Below, in pieces: positions 1 through 8,366 of a stretch of 64,000 bases of DNA. The stretch lies in contig NZ_FQYU01000004.1 in the NCBI RefSeq assembly GCF_900141855.1, positions 1-64,000 on the forward strand. The letters are read 5' to 3'. A program made the translations under genes and the position numbers. Every line of letters begins with the position of its first letter. The first letter of the stretch is position 1. The stretch comes from Pseudozobellia thermophila. GTDB taxonomy: Bacteria; Bacteroidota; Bacteroidia; Flavobacteriales; Flavobacteriaceae. The notes under the pieces are model-generated. The model did not search any database. It saw only the letters and a list, made by a program, of their open reading frames with translations, and was not told the DNA's origin.

Positions 1-202
1 GCAGGAAATTCCAAGTGGAAATTCCGACCGCAATTAATTATACACCGTGTGCTTGTTGCGCAACTACGAATTCCATCAACACGTACTTGTTAGGGCATTT
101 TTTAAAAACATAATTAACTGATATGTTGGGTTTTAGTTATTTCTAATACTTCAAAAAAAAACGAATTTATTCCTGATGAGGGGTTGTGCAACGGTTACCA
201 TT
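1..202. other. Non-coding AT-rich left edge
   Basis: No convincing gene. It contains a perfect palindrome GTTGCGCAAC (55-64) and the related GTTGTGCAAC (183-192). Short words of this kind recur at the edges of inserted cassettes in Bacteroidota accessory DNA, but nothing here proves recombination. The left boundary of whatever unit this belongs to is outside the window. Confidence 0.4.
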
Positions 203-209
203 GTTGTGC

Positions 210-824
210 CTAGTTATTTTTTCCAATAATATTTCTACATTTTGATTCAATTGCATCAATGGCGACAGACAATTCTTTTTCGATTTTGTCATCATATTTT
301 ATTGAACCATATAAATCTGCTCTACTTTCTTTCATTATATCACCTATTAATTTTTGGTCGTTACCATATTCTCCAAGTTTTACTCTCGCAATTTGGTCTG
401 ATGCAAAAAATATTTTGTGTACAGTTTGAGAAAATTTATCAAAATGTTGTTCGTATTCCTTTCCATAAAGTGCAATGAATCTATATTTCAGTGAATGAAG
501 TTTCTCAAGTGGCTTTTTATTCCGTTCGAATCTTTCTCTAGCTACATAAGCTTGATTATAAACCTCTGTTTGTTGTGGTGTCTCGTTATCACTTTTAGTA
601 CGACTCAAGCCTTCATTTGAAAAACCAATTGGACTTCTAATTATTCTAATTGCGTGATGCGCCTCATACATACTTGCGAGAATTTCTTCGGCAAGTTCAT
701 ACTGTCTTTTCCATTTAGCCTCTCTTCTCCAAGAATTGATTCCATAAATAGCGACGGACGAAGCAATAATAATCGCTACGCTTTGCAGAATATTAAATAT
801 CAAATCAATAATAATTTTATCCAA
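210..824 (-). CDS. Hypothetical membrane-anchored protein
   Basis: Unrecognised 204-residue protein. Residues about 5-27 form one hydrophobic segment and the rest is charged and helix-rich, so the protein is probably tethered to the inner membrane with a cytoplasmic body. I see no catalytic motif. The gene is clearly richer in A+T than the genes after 1300, stands alone beside a transposase remnant, and is bracketed by inverted copies of AGGCACAAC (203-211, overlapping the stop codon, and 843-851). That suggests recent acquisition. It has no copy of the dyad operator found before most genes further right. The coding call rests on length and a sensible membrane topology. Confidence 0.6.
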   Translation of the reverse strand: MDKIIIDLIFNILQSVAIIIASSVAIYGINSWRREAKWKRQYELAEEILASMYEAHHAIRIIRSPIGFSNEGLSRTKSDNETPQQTEVYNQAYVARERFERNKKPLEKLHSLKYRFIALYGKEYEQHFDKFSQTVHKIFFASDQIARVKLGEYGNDQKLIGDIMKESRADLYGSIKYDDKIEKELSVAIDAIESKCRNIIGKNN

Positions 825-890
825 TATTTGTTTTTTTTAATTAGGCACAACGGCAGTCCGTCTCAAAACCGCCTTTGATTTTGAATAAAT

Positions 891-1220
891 TTACACAATT
901 TGGGATATACGGGATATGGGCCTGAAAGATGGGAGTATTTTCATAAATGCGTATATATGGGCCAAGACACCATCTTTCAGCCTTTTAACGGTTGGAAGGG
1001 ACGTTTTTAAGATGTTCGTTCGGTGATTTTTCCTGATTTCGGGCATCCAGCCTAATTTGATAAGTCTTTTAAGATTGTATGCTACTGCAATGAGCCCGAA
1101 GTCTGCACCGGCCGCGGGGATTCCCTTTTTGGTGATGATGTGGTCAAAGCCCCATTGCCTTATTATGGTGCCGAAGAACTGTTTATCAGTCCCCTTACGG
1201 TAGAGACACACCGGCGAAAC
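891..1220 (-). pseudogene. IS1182-type transposase, C-terminal remnant
   Basis: The translation carries the end of an IS1182/DDE-type transposase: FGTIIRQWGFDHIITKKG followed by YNLKRLI, the stretch that closes the catalytic domain in this family. Intact members are roughly 450-550 residues; only about 107 residues of homology remain and the N-terminal catalytic part is missing. The in-frame sequence before about 1211 does not look like transposase. No terminal inverted repeats can be paired with it, so this is a dead fragment and not a working insertion sequence. It marks the edge of the accessory patch that includes the AT-rich gene to its left. Confidence 0.75.
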
Positions 1221-1371
1221 CTTATGCAGAAATTGGAGGTTTCCAACGCGGCCTCCCTGATCAAAGTGGCAGTAGAGAAACAATTGATATAGTAAGTTGC
1301 CGCCTTATAAAATGCCCTTTCGGTTTTGGGGAGGTACGAGCCTTGTTGATGTAAGCCCCTACCCTAAGCTT

Positions 1372-2361
1372 TTAATCGGCCATTCCATAGATATCATCGA
1401 GCAAGACAGGGTTCCCGTCTTGGTCGGTGGTTTCCAAATCGTAGCGTATCTCCAGCTTCGTGCCCAAGGGGGCATGATAGTAGATGATCCATGCATCGGC
1501 TTCACTGGTACCTATACAACCGTTGGAATAGGCCCTGCCAAGGGATTTCGGATTTGTGGTCGGATGGATCATCTGACCGTTCCTAATTCCATTGACTTCC
1601 GTCTCGATCCACGGTATTTGGGGCATTAGCGTTTTTCTGCCGTCGTCCCTATTGGTCACGTAAAAGCGCTTTCCGTTGACGGGATTGTAGAAATCGGGGT
1701 CTTTGGCGTGCCTTACGATCGTGCCCTTACCGGTCTTGGTGCGCAGGTCGGTGACCCGGTCGCCCATCTTCAGGTAGCGTTGCCGATCCTGTCCTACCCT
1801 TACGGGCATGCGGTACAAAAGCGTCGAATCTTGAAAGATGCGCAAGGTAAACTCGGGAATGTTCACATCGATCTTGGTTTTCGCAAAGGCGTCCAATAGT
1901 TTCAGGGCCTTTAACGAATCGGGGAAGACAAGGGTACTCCCCTCGGGCAAGACGATCATTTGCCGCTGGTCGTACACAAAGGAGTCGCGGGCCATCATCC
2001 GGTAGTAGTCGGTATTGGCCAAGGTATCGATGATCCAAGGGTTGTTTCGCACCAATAGATGCTCCGATAGGCCGTAAGGCACCAAGGTATCATGGGCCTT
2101 TACCAAAGAATCGATATAGGTAAAGTACTCCCCGACACGGACATCCTTGGGGACTTGCACCGTTTTCGGCTGTTTTTTTACCGGTGCCTCGGGCCAGGAG
2201 GCCTTTATCTCGGGCTTCTTCTTTTCCACAATGGGCGACCGTCGGGAATGGCAAGAGGCCAAAAGCAAGCCAAAAAGGCATAGGCCCCAACATGCCCTTC
2301 CCAATAAGGTCCACACCCTGCGTCCGGGAGCGAGGTAGGTTTTCAATTCATTCTGCATCAT
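1372..2361 (-). CDS. L,D-transpeptidase (YkuD) lipoprotein
   Basis: Probable peptidoglycan L,D-transpeptidase, 329 residues. The N terminus is basic, then hydrophobic, ending in a lipobox LLASC (Cys37), so it should be an envelope lipoprotein. The YkuD catalytic signature lies near the C terminus: His266, then SNGC with nucleophile Cys282; the usual SHGC has Asn in place of His. Members make 3-3 cross-links or attach lipoproteins to peptidoglycan using an active-site cysteine. It is divergent from mlaE, and the two promoters have separate dyads (2414-2425 for this gene, 2437-2448 for mla). The -7 element is TATTTTTA at 2390-2383. Inference: wall remodelling under the same signal as the Usp genes. 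Confidence 0.85.
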   Translation of the reverse strand: MMQNELKTYLAPGRRVWTLLGRACWGLCLFGLLLASCHSRRSPIVEKKKPEIKASWPEAPVKKQPKTVQVPKDVRVGEYFTYIDSLVKAHDTLVPYGLSEHLLVRNNPWIIDTLANTDYYRMMARDSFVYDQRQMIVLPEGSTLVFPDSLKALKLLDAFAKTKIDVNIPEFTLRIFQDSTLLYRMPVRVGQDRQRYLKMGDRVTDLRTKTGKGTIVRHAKDPDFYNPVNGKRFYVTNRDDGRKTLMPQIPWIETEVNGIRNGQMIHPTTNPKSLGRAYSNGCIGTSEADAWIIYYHAPLGTKLEIRYDLETTDQDGNPVLLDDIYGMAD

Positions 2362-2413
2362 ATGACTCGATGGTATTTACAATAAAAATAGGGCACGCCC
2401 CATAGCCTTCAAA

Positions 2414-2425
2414 TGACAAGCATCA
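2414..2425 (-). promoter_or_regulatory. Crp/Fnr-type dyad operator of the L,D-transpeptidase
   Basis: TGAC-AAGC-ATCA. On the minus strand a -7 element TATTTTTA (2390-2383) begins exactly 29.5 bp from the dyad centre, class II activator geometry. Confidence 0.8.
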
Positions 2426-2436
2426 TGCCTTCGGTA

Positions 2437-2448
2437 TGATATTGGTCA
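2437..2448 (+). promoter_or_regulatory. Crp/Fnr-type dyad operator of mlaEFD
   Basis: TGAT-ATTG-GTCA. A consensus -7 element TATATTTG (2472-2479) begins 29.5 bp from the dyad centre and ends 3 bp before the mlaE ATG, so the transcript may be leaderless. Confidence 0.8.
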
Positions 2449-2482
2449 TTTTAAAACGAACCCCGGCGGTTTATATTTGATT

Positions 2483-3286
2483 ATGTCCGAAATATCCATT
2501 ACGAAACGCGTAGGGTCGAGCCTGGTAGGGCGCGCCAAACATTTTTTCGTCCAGATCGGGGAGCTCTCCTATTTCGCCGGTCGTTTTTTCAGGGAAGTGT
2601 TTTCGCCGCCCTTCGAATTTCGCGAGCTGCTGCGGCAATGCTACCAGATGGGCAACCGTTCGTTGGTACTGGTCGGGGTCACGGGGTTTATCATCGGCTT
2701 GGTGATGACCCTACAGACACGCCCGACCTTGGTCCAATTCGGGGCCGTCTCGTGGATGCCCAACATGACCGGTATTTCGATTGTCAGGGAAATCGGCCCT
2801 GTCATAACCGCACTGATCTGTGCCGGGCGCATCGCCTCGGGCATAGGTGCCGAACTGGGGTCTATGCGGGTCACCGAACAGATCGACGCCATGGAGGTCT
2901 CCGGAACCAACCCGTTTAAGTACCTCGTCGTTACCCGCATCGTCGCCACAACGCTGATGCTGCCCCTGTTGATCGTCTTCGGCGATTTGATCGCCCTCTA
3001 CGGTTCGGCCGTGGTAGAGAACCTGAAAGGCGATGTGTCCTTTCAACTCTACTTCAACACGGTCTTTGACGCCTTGGGTTTTGGTGATATCATCCCCGCA
3101 ACGGTCAAGTCGTTCTTCTTCGGCTTCGTGATCGGCCTGGTCGGCTGTTTTAAGGGCTATTACAGTAAAAAAGGAACGGCCGGCGTAGGCATAGCGGCCA
3201 ATACGGCCGTAGTAATGGCCTCCCTGTTGGTTTTCGTCGTCGATTTTATAGCCGTATTCGTATCCGATATCTTTTATGAACTATGA
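2483..3286 (+). CDS. mlaE: MlaE-type ABC transporter permease
   Basis: Membrane permease of the MCE/Mla phospholipid transporter, 267 residues. It has the family pattern of an amphipathic N terminus with FSPPFEF, then five or so membrane segments, and the conserved block GPVITALICAGRIASG followed by GAELGSM and EQIDAME. The pathway moves phospholipids between inner and outer membrane. An ATG at 2483 is preferred over an in-frame TTG at 2477, which would sit inside the -7 element. First gene of mlaE-mlaF-mlaD; its stop overlaps the mlaF start by 4 bp. Inference: activated with the stress genes, for outer-membrane lipid homeostasis. Confidence 0.9.
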   Translation: MSEISITKRVGSSLVGRAKHFFVQIGELSYFAGRFFREVFSPPFEFRELLRQCYQMGNRSLVLVGVTGFIIGLVMTLQTRPTLVQFGAVSWMPNMTGISIVREIGPVITALICAGRIASGIGAELGSMRVTEQIDAMEVSGTNPFKYLVVTRIVATTLMLPLLIVFGDLIALYGSAVVENLKGDVSFQLYFNTVFDALGFGDIIPATVKSFFFGFVIGLVGCFKGYYSKKGTAGVGIAANTAVVMASLLVFVVDFIAVFVSDIFYEL

Positions 3287-4083
3287 CGGACGATCCTACA
3301 ACATATAAGCACAAAGACCAGGAAGGGGTAGCCGACCGTCCGCTAGAACGGAAGGCCGTCATACGTATCCGCGATGTCCGCAAAAGCTTTGGCGACAACC
3401 ATGTCCTTAACGGCTTTGACATGGACCTGTACGAAGGGGAAAACCTAGTGGTCATGGGCAAATCGGGCTCCGGCAAATCGGTGATGATCAAATGCCTGGT
3501 CGGACTCATGCTTCCCGATAGCGGATATATCGAGGTCATGGGAAAGGAAATAGCGACCCTCGACCGGCATACCCTCGACGAGCTTCGCTCCGATATCGGT
3601 TTTCTTTTTCAGGGAAGTGCCCTGTACGATTCCATGACGGTACGCGAGAACCTCGAGTTTCCCCTCCGCCGGCACAAGGAAAAACTGGGAACCCCAAGCG
3701 ATACCACCGCCCTGGTCATGGAGGCCCTGGAAAACGTCGGACTGGGCCGTACCATCGACCTAATGCCCGCCGAACTTTCGGGAGGGATGAAAAGGCGGAT
3801 CGCCCTGGCGCGTACCCTCATTCTAAAACCCAAGATCATTCTCTACGACGAGCCTACCAGCGGATTGGATCCCATCACCGCCAAAGAGATCATCGAACTG
3901 ATGCGCAACATCCAGATCAAATACAACACCTCGTCGCTGATCATCACCCACGACGTTGACTGCGCCCGGGTAATCGCAGACCGCATGGTCCTTTTGGTCG
4001 ATGGCATTAATTACGCCGAAGGAAGCTATACGGAACTATCCCAATCCACCGACCCCAAGGTCGAGGCATTTTTTAAAAAATAA
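3283..4083 (+). CDS. mlaF: MlaF-type ABC transporter ATPase
   Basis: ATPase subunit of the lipid transporter, 266 residues. Walker A is GKSGSGKSV, the ABC signature is LSGGMKRR and Walker B is IILYDEPTSGLDP; the H-loop histidine is in IITHD. A basic N-terminal extension of about 25 residues precedes the domain. MlaF forms a homodimer under MlaE and powers lipid movement through the MlaD ring. The start codon overlaps the mlaE stop (ATGA), typical of translational coupling, and mlaD follows 4 bp downstream. No separate promoter is visible; it should be transcribed from the mlaE promoter. Confidence 0.93.
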   Translation: MTDDPTTYKHKDQEGVADRPLERKAVIRIRDVRKSFGDNHVLNGFDMDLYEGENLVVMGKSGSGKSVMIKCLVGLMLPDSGYIEVMGKEIATLDRHTLDELRSDIGFLFQGSALYDSMTVRENLEFPLRRHKEKLGTPSDTTALVMEALENVGLGRTIDLMPAELSGGMKRRIALARTLILKPKIILYDEPTSGLDPITAKEIIELMRNIQIKYNTSSLIITHDVDCARVIADRMVLLVDGINYAEGSYTELSQSTDPKVEAFFKK

Positions 4084-4087
4084 CGAC

Positions 4088-5080
4088 ATGGCAAAAACAA
4101 CCTTAGAAAACTTGCGACTGGGAATTTTTGTGGTGATAGGCACCGCATTGCTCCTCTTGGCCACGTACCTCATAGGCAATCGGCAGAACATGTTCGGAAA
4201 GACCTTCGACATTACCGCCGACTTTAAAAACGTAAACGGCCTACAGGTCGGTAACAACGTCCGGTTCTCGGGAATACACGTAGGCACGGTCAGCGATATC
4301 GAAATAATCGACGATACCACCATTCGGGTACATATGGTCATCGATGACAAAATGCAGGAACACATCAAAAAAAACGCCGTGGCGGCCATTGGGTCGGACG
4401 GACTGGTAGGTAGCATGCTCGTGAACATCGTTCCGGGAAATGGGCCTTCTACGACGGTACGGCCCGGGGATGCATTGCAATCGTACAGCAAAGTGGCCGC
4501 CCAAGATATGATGAGCACCCTGAGCACCACCAATGAGAACGCGGCCATGTTGACCGCCGACCTCCTGAAGATCACCCGTTCCCTGAACCAGGGCAAGGGC
4601 ACCTTGGGCAGATTGCTCAACGACACTACCCTGGCCAACGATTTTCAAGAAACCATAGGCAACCTTAAATTGGCCAGTACACGCATAAATGCGACCATGG
4701 GCGAACTGAACCAAATGGTAGGGCAAATTAATTTTAAGGAAAGTGCCGGAGGCGTTCTGCTCGGTGACACCCTTTCTGGAGGAAAGATAAAAAACATCAT
4801 CGAAAACCTGGAAACCTCATCCATAGCAATAGAAAAGATTACACAAAACCTCAACGAGGTTATCGACGGGATAAGGGAGGGCGACGGGGCGATCAACTAC
4901 CTGGCAAAAGATACCGTTTTGGTGAACCAATTGAACAAAACCATGTCAAATATCGAACAGGGCGCCGAACGCTTCAACGAAAACATGGAAGCCCTGAAAC
5001 ACAATTTCCTGACCCGGGGCTATTTTCGAAAATTGGAAAAGCAAAACAAAAAGGAAAACCCCAAGGGCGATGTCGATTGA
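4088..5080 (+). CDS. mlaD: MlaD-family (MCE domain) substrate-binding protein
   Basis: Periplasmic MCE-domain protein anchored by one N-terminal membrane helix (about residues 10-30), 330 residues. The MCE core reads NVNGLQVGNNVRFSGIHVGTV. The long C-terminal part is helical, as in MCE proteins that form a hexameric ring or tube between membranes. A longer in-frame reading starting inside mlaF was rejected because the ATG at 4088, 4 bp after the mlaF stop, gives the standard N terminus. Last gene of the operon. The product is longer than E. coli MlaD (about 180 residues), as is usual in Bacteroidota. Confidence 0.9.
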   Translation: MAKTTLENLRLGIFVVIGTALLLLATYLIGNRQNMFGKTFDITADFKNVNGLQVGNNVRFSGIHVGTVSDIEIIDDTTIRVHMVIDDKMQEHIKKNAVAAIGSDGLVGSMLVNIVPGNGPSTTVRPGDALQSYSKVAAQDMMSTLSTTNENAAMLTADLLKITRSLNQGKGTLGRLLNDTTLANDFQETIGNLKLASTRINATMGELNQMVGQINFKESAGGVLLGDTLSGGKIKNIIENLETSSIAIEKITQNLNEVIDGIREGDGAINYLAKDTVLVNQLNKTMSNIEQGAERFNENMEALKHNFLTRGYFRKLEKQNKKENPKGDVD

Positions 5081-5166
5081 CCGGATTAGGGCACTGATCC
5101 CCTTGGGCCCGAAACGCTGCCCTTCTTAAAAGGTTTCCCCTTAGCCGCCAAAAAATCAGGCCGGCC

Positions 5167-5370
5167 CTACTCCCTTTTACAGGTAGAAAGCCCGAAGGGC
5201 AAGTAGAGCGGACAAAATCCGACAAAAGCGGTCAACAGAAAAACCGCCGCCAGAACCAGCAGTACGATGCCCAAGGTACCCGTAACCACGTTATTGAAGT
5301 AAAGCAGCACAATGGCTACGGCTATTACGGCCCGTACGATACGATCGGTGCTTCCCATATTCTTTTTCAT
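5167..5370 (-). CDS. DUF2892 (YgaP-like) small membrane protein
   Basis: 67-residue protein with two hydrophobic helices and the C-terminal pattern GFCPLYLPFGLSTCK, characteristic of the DUF2892 domain also found at the C terminus of the YgaP rhodanese. Its molecular role is not established. The ATG at 5370 is preferred to an upstream in-frame start because that one would overlap the operator. The -7 element TAATTTTA (5395-5388) lies at the fixed spacing from the dyad, leaving a leader of about 12 nt. Single-gene unit convergent with mlaD. Confidence 0.82.
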   Translation of the reverse strand: MKKNMGSTDRIVRAVIAVAIVLLYFNNVVTGTLGIVLLVLAAVFLLTAFVGFCPLYLPFGLSTCKRE

Positions 5371-5418
5371 GATGTTCTTGTTTTGCTTAAAATTAAACGC
5401 AAAAAAGCCGCTGTAAAA

Positions 5419-5430
5419 TGACAAGGGTCA
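5419..5430 (-). promoter_or_regulatory. Crp/Fnr-type dyad operator of the DUF2892 gene
   Basis: TGAC-AAGG-GTCA flanked by A and T. On the minus strand TAATTTTA (5395-5388) begins 29.5 bp from the dyad centre. Confidence 0.8.
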
Positions 5431-5487
5431 TGCCCTACGCCCTACCCCTCCCTCGATTTTCAAGGCAGGGCCGTCGAGCCCATGGCC

Positions 5488-5937
5488 TTAGTTGCCCATG
5501 ATACTGGCCAGCTGTTCGCTATCGACCACATATTCGGTTATGGCGAATACTTCTTTTCGATTGTCGCGAAAGGCCTTGACAAACTGCGACATCTCCCCTT
5601 CGAGATGTTCGTGCTCCGTTTTGATAATGCCGGCATCGGCCTCGTTGGGGTTCTCTACCAAGCGCCCCAATTGAACGAGGTGCTTATTTACCTTTGCCAG
5701 CAGATCGGTACACATGGTACCCAACTCGAACAGGCCTTGCTTCAGTTCCTTTACCATATCCAAGTTCTCCTGCTTGGTGATCCACATGAAATACTTATCC
5801 GTCAAATGGTGCAAAAAGCGAAGGTCGTCCCTGTAAAACTCAAGGTCCGATTTCCAATGTGAGGTCAGTGCGGATAGCTCGTCCCATGGGCCATCCTTTA
5901 AAAACTCAAGGTCCTTATCAAATTTCGTATCGTTCAT
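5488..5937 (-). CDS. Small helical protein, WxSxL family copy A
   Basis: 149-residue soluble, all-helical protein without signal peptide. I do not recognise a named family, but residues about 27-52 share a pattern, W-x-S-x-L-x4-D-(D/E)-x2-F-(L/M)-x2-L, with two other products in this window (52150-52569 and 52686-53168). All three are preceded by the dyad operator, so this is a co-regulated paralogue set. The ATG at 5937 is chosen because the longer in-frame reading runs into the promoter. Function unknown; a helical bundle that binds another protein is one guess. Confidence 0.75.
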   Translation of the reverse strand: MNDTKFDKDLEFLKDGPWDELSALTSHWKSDLEFYRDDLRFLHHLTDKYFMWITKQENLDMVKELKQGLFELGTMCTDLLAKVNKHLVQLGRLVENPNEADAGIIKTEHEHLEGEMSQFVKAFRDNRKEVFAITEYVVDSEQLASIMGN

Positions 5938-5994
5938 AATACCTATTTTTTTTCTTGCTACCCTAAAAGTAAGGCATGCCAAGAACCATGAAAA

Positions 5995-6006
5995 TGATAA
6001 AAATCA
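5995..6006 (-). promoter_or_regulatory. Crp/Fnr-type dyad operator of helical copy A
   Basis: TGAT-AAAA-ATCA. On the minus strand TACTTTTA (5971-5964) begins 29.5 bp from the centre. Confidence 0.78.
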
Positions 6007-6023
6007 TAAAAGGGAGGAGGGCA

Positions 6024-6035
6024 TGACCTTTGTCA
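6024..6035 (+). promoter_or_regulatory. Crp/Fnr-type dyad operator of the 6085 gene
   Basis: TGAC-CTTT-GTCA. TACCTTCA (6059-6066) begins 29.5 bp from the centre. Only 17 bp separate it from the oppositely used dyad at 5995-6006. Confidence 0.78.
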
Positions 6036-6084
6036 TTTCAATTGGTGGACGGCCGACCTACCTTCATCAAAAATAAATTAAGAA

Positions 6085-6411
6085 ATGAAACAGCTCTTGA
6101 TCGCGATGTTCTGCACGACCCTCCTTTTTCCGGTTCCAAAACAGGATGAGTTGCAGGCCGTAGAGGCCACTTACGAAGGACAATCGGGCGATGTTTTCTA
6201 CTTTGTCGACATAGAAGGTTCTTCCTATGCCTTTGAAGGCATGGAGCCCGAGGCCCATAAAAAGTACGACCTCGACAATGCCCGGTACGTGGGCAAAAAG
6301 TTTATGGTGGTTTACCGGATCGAGTACAATTCCTCGGAAGACAAGGAAGAAGAGGGCGATTACGACGACTATGGCGAATGCGTGATCGTAGACCTTGAAT
6401 TGATCGGCTAG
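6085..6411 (+). CDS. Hypothetical small acidic exported protein
   Basis: 108 residues. A short hydrophobic N terminus (residues 3-16) could be a signal peptide; the mature part is acidic, with an EDKEEEGDYDD run, and ends in a beta-rich segment (ECVIVDLELIG). No family recognised. It has its own promoter and operator (dyad 6024-6035, -7 TACCTTCA). It converges on the exporter ATPase gene with only 6 bp between the stop codons, around a GGCCGGCC palindrome. Confidence 0.7.
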   Translation: MKQLLIAMFCTTLLFPVPKQDELQAVEATYEGQSGDVFYFVDIEGSSYAFEGMEPEAHKKYDLDNARYVGKKFMVVYRIEYNSSEDKEEEGDYDDYGECVIVDLELIG

Positions 6412-6417
6412 GCCGGC

Positions 6418-7092
6418 CTATCCAATAATGCGGCCATCCTCCATTTGGATCGTCCTATCGGTACGCTTGGCGAAATCCTCATCGTGGGTCACGACCAAAA
6501 GGGAAAGGCCCTGTTCTTCCTTTAGGCGTTTAAAGATCGAAAACACGTTTTCGGAGTTGTGGCTGTCCAAATTGCCGGTGGGTTCGTCGCCCATAAGGAT
6601 CGTAGGGTCGTTGATCAAGGCCCGGGCTATGGCCACCCGCTGCTTCTCGCCCCCCGAAATCCGCGATGCCCGTTGTTGGGCCAAGTGCTCTATGTGCAGC
6701 ATTTTAAGTTTTTCGATGCCATCGTGCTCAATTTCGGCATGCGATTTCTTGGCCAGCTTCTTGGCGGGTAGCATGACATTTTCCAAAACACTGAACTCCG
6801 ACAACAAATAATGGAACTGGAACACAAAGCCGATGCGTTCGTTGCGAATACGCGAAAGTTCTTGGTGGCTTTTGCCCGTGATCAGTTCGCCGTTCAAATA
6901 AAGCTCGCCCGTATAATCCGTATCCATGGTAGAGAGGATGTAGAGCAAGGTCGATTTTCCGGAACCCGATTTTCCCATAATGGAGGCGAATTCCCCTTTC
7001 CCGATACCGAAGGAGATATCCTTTAGCACATGAAAATCCTTGGGTTTGTAAAAGTGCTTGTTGATGTTTTTGGTTTCCAGAACAAGGTCCAT
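6418..7092 (-). CDS. MacB/LolD-type ABC exporter ATPase
   Basis: 224-residue ATPase of the MacB/LolD/FtsE group. Walker A is GKSGSGKST, signature ISGGEKQR, Walker B ILMGDEPTGNLDS, which is typical of type VII (mechanotransmission) transporters. The start at 7092 is used because the longer reading overlaps the permease gene and adds a non-homologous tail. It is the third gene of an adaptor-permease-ATPase operon and should pair with the FtsX-like permease upstream. Likely exports a lipophilic or peptide substrate, or works in lipoprotein transport; the adaptor favours a MacAB-like role. Confidence 0.9.
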   Translation of the reverse strand: MDLVLETKNINKHFYKPKDFHVLKDISFGIGKGEFASIMGKSGSGKSTLLYILSTMDTDYTGELYLNGELITGKSHQELSRIRNERIGFVFQFHYLLSEFSVLENVMLPAKKLAKKSHAEIEHDGIEKLKMLHIEHLAQQRASRISGGEKQRVAIARALINDPTILMGDEPTGNLDSHNSENVFSIFKRLKEEQGLSLLVVTHDEDFAKRTDRTIQMEDGRIIG

Positions 7093-7103
7093 AGTCAAAA
7101 AAT

Positions 7104-8366
7104 TTAAGTGCCGCGGATAATACGTACGGGATCGATTCGCCTTGCCTTGTTCGATGGCAGCCAACCTGCAACGAAGGTAGAGAGCAGGGCAAAGGCAATT
7201 CCGATAAGATAATAGCCGATATTGTAGTCAATGGGATAGGTGCTTATGGTGGGCAGGGCCTCCGTTTCGAAGCGTACGTTGTCTATGATACGTGAGAGCA
7301 CATAGCCGATGAACAATCCGAGAAGGCCGCCCACGGCCCCGATGATCATGGCCTGGCTCATAAAGATCAGCTGCACATCGCGTCCTGAAAACCCCGTGGC
7401 CTTAAGGATGGCGATATCCTTCATCTTTTCGTAGATAAGCATGTTGAGTATGTTGTAAATTCCGAATCCCGCCACGATCAATAGGGTGATCGATACGGCA
7501 TAGGTGATCAGGTTTCGAATGTTCGATCCCGTTTCGAACTGGGCATTGGCCTCGTTGATGTCGGTGGCCGTCACCTCGAACTGGCCGGCCAATTTACGGG
7601 CCATGGCCGGGGCCTCCCCGATGTCGAGGAGCTTTACGTTGATATCGGTAATATAATTACGGGCCTCGCCCAAGATACGCTGTACGGTCTTTAGGTTGGC
7701 ATAGCTTTGTACATTGTCGATATCGGCGATACCGCTTTGGTAGATACCCACTATCTTTAAGGGAAAAACGGCCCCTTTGACGGTACTGATCTGGACCCTA
7801 TCGCCCACCCCCAGCGACATTTTTTGGGCCAGTCCCGACCCCAGCAGTATACCGTTTTCGGTGTTTTTAAGGGCCTCGGGACTCCCCCCGACAATATAAT
7901 CGCGCATATTCGAAAGCCGCGTTTCTTCCATAATATCGACCCCGACCAGATTACCGCCCAGTTCGATCGATCCCGATAGGTAAAAGATCTGCGCCCGCAA
8001 TTGCGGGGTGGCCCCCTTGACCTTTTTGTCCTGCTTCAGGTAGTTCAGTATGGGAAGGGCATTGTGTATCTTTTTCGGACTTTCCTTCGGTTTAACGGAA
8101 TGAACGATGTTTACCGAGTTCTTGAATTCGTCGTAGAGCGATACGGGCTGTCGTTCGGTAGGTTTGATTTCGTTATACAGGTGTATATGGGGCGTCTGGT
8201 TCAGAATAAGGCTATCAAGCATATCGTTGAGGCCCGTCATAAAACTGACCAGGGTAATATAGGCCCCGATACCAAAGGTAACCCCCAGGGCCGCGGTAGC
8301 GGTCGACTTCATCTTGGTGAGCAAATGCGTCTTGGCAATGTTCAGTATTACCTTCCAATTGGTCAT
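7104..8366 (-). CDS. FtsX-like ABC permease (MacB/LolC group)
   Basis: 420 residues: one N-terminal membrane helix (about 20-45), a large periplasmic domain, then three C-terminal helices in an FtsX domain (about 275-415). This is the MacB/LolC/LolE permease topology with the ATPase encoded separately by the next gene. The start overlaps the stop of the adaptor gene by 4 bp, which supports translational coupling. The substrate cannot be read from sequence. The whole operon appears to be driven from the promoter at about 9470. Confidence 0.88.
   Translation of the reverse strand: MTNWKVILNIAKTHLLTKMKSTATAALGVTFGIGAYITLVSFMTGLNDMLDSLILNQTPHIHLYNEIKPTERQPVSLYDEFKNSVNIVHSVKPKESPKKIHNALPILNYLKQDKKVKGATPQLRAQIFYLSGSIELGGNLVGVDIMEETRLSNMRDYIVGGSPEALKNTENGILLGSGLAQKMSLGVGDRVQISTVKGAVFPLKIVGIYQSGIADIDNVQSYANLKTVQRILGEARNYITDINVKLLDIGEAPAMARKLAGQFEVTATDINEANAQFETGSNIRNLITYAVSITLLIVAGFGIYNILNMLIYEKMKDIAILKATGFSGRDVQLIFMSQAMIIGAVGGLLGLFIGYVLSRIIDNVRFETEALPTISTYPIDYNIGYYLIGIAFALLSTFVAGWLPSNKARRIDPVRIIRGT

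Noticed and set aside
1-851. Integron attC sites around the first gene
   Set aside because: The short inverted words lack the paired R and L boxes and the imperfect hairpin with extrahelical bases of attC, and no integrase is seen.
4036-4638. 200-codon open frame on the minus strand antisense to mlaD
   Set aside because: It has no family features, no promoter or start context, and lies opposite a well-supported MCE gene; long antisense frames are common here because of the codon usage.
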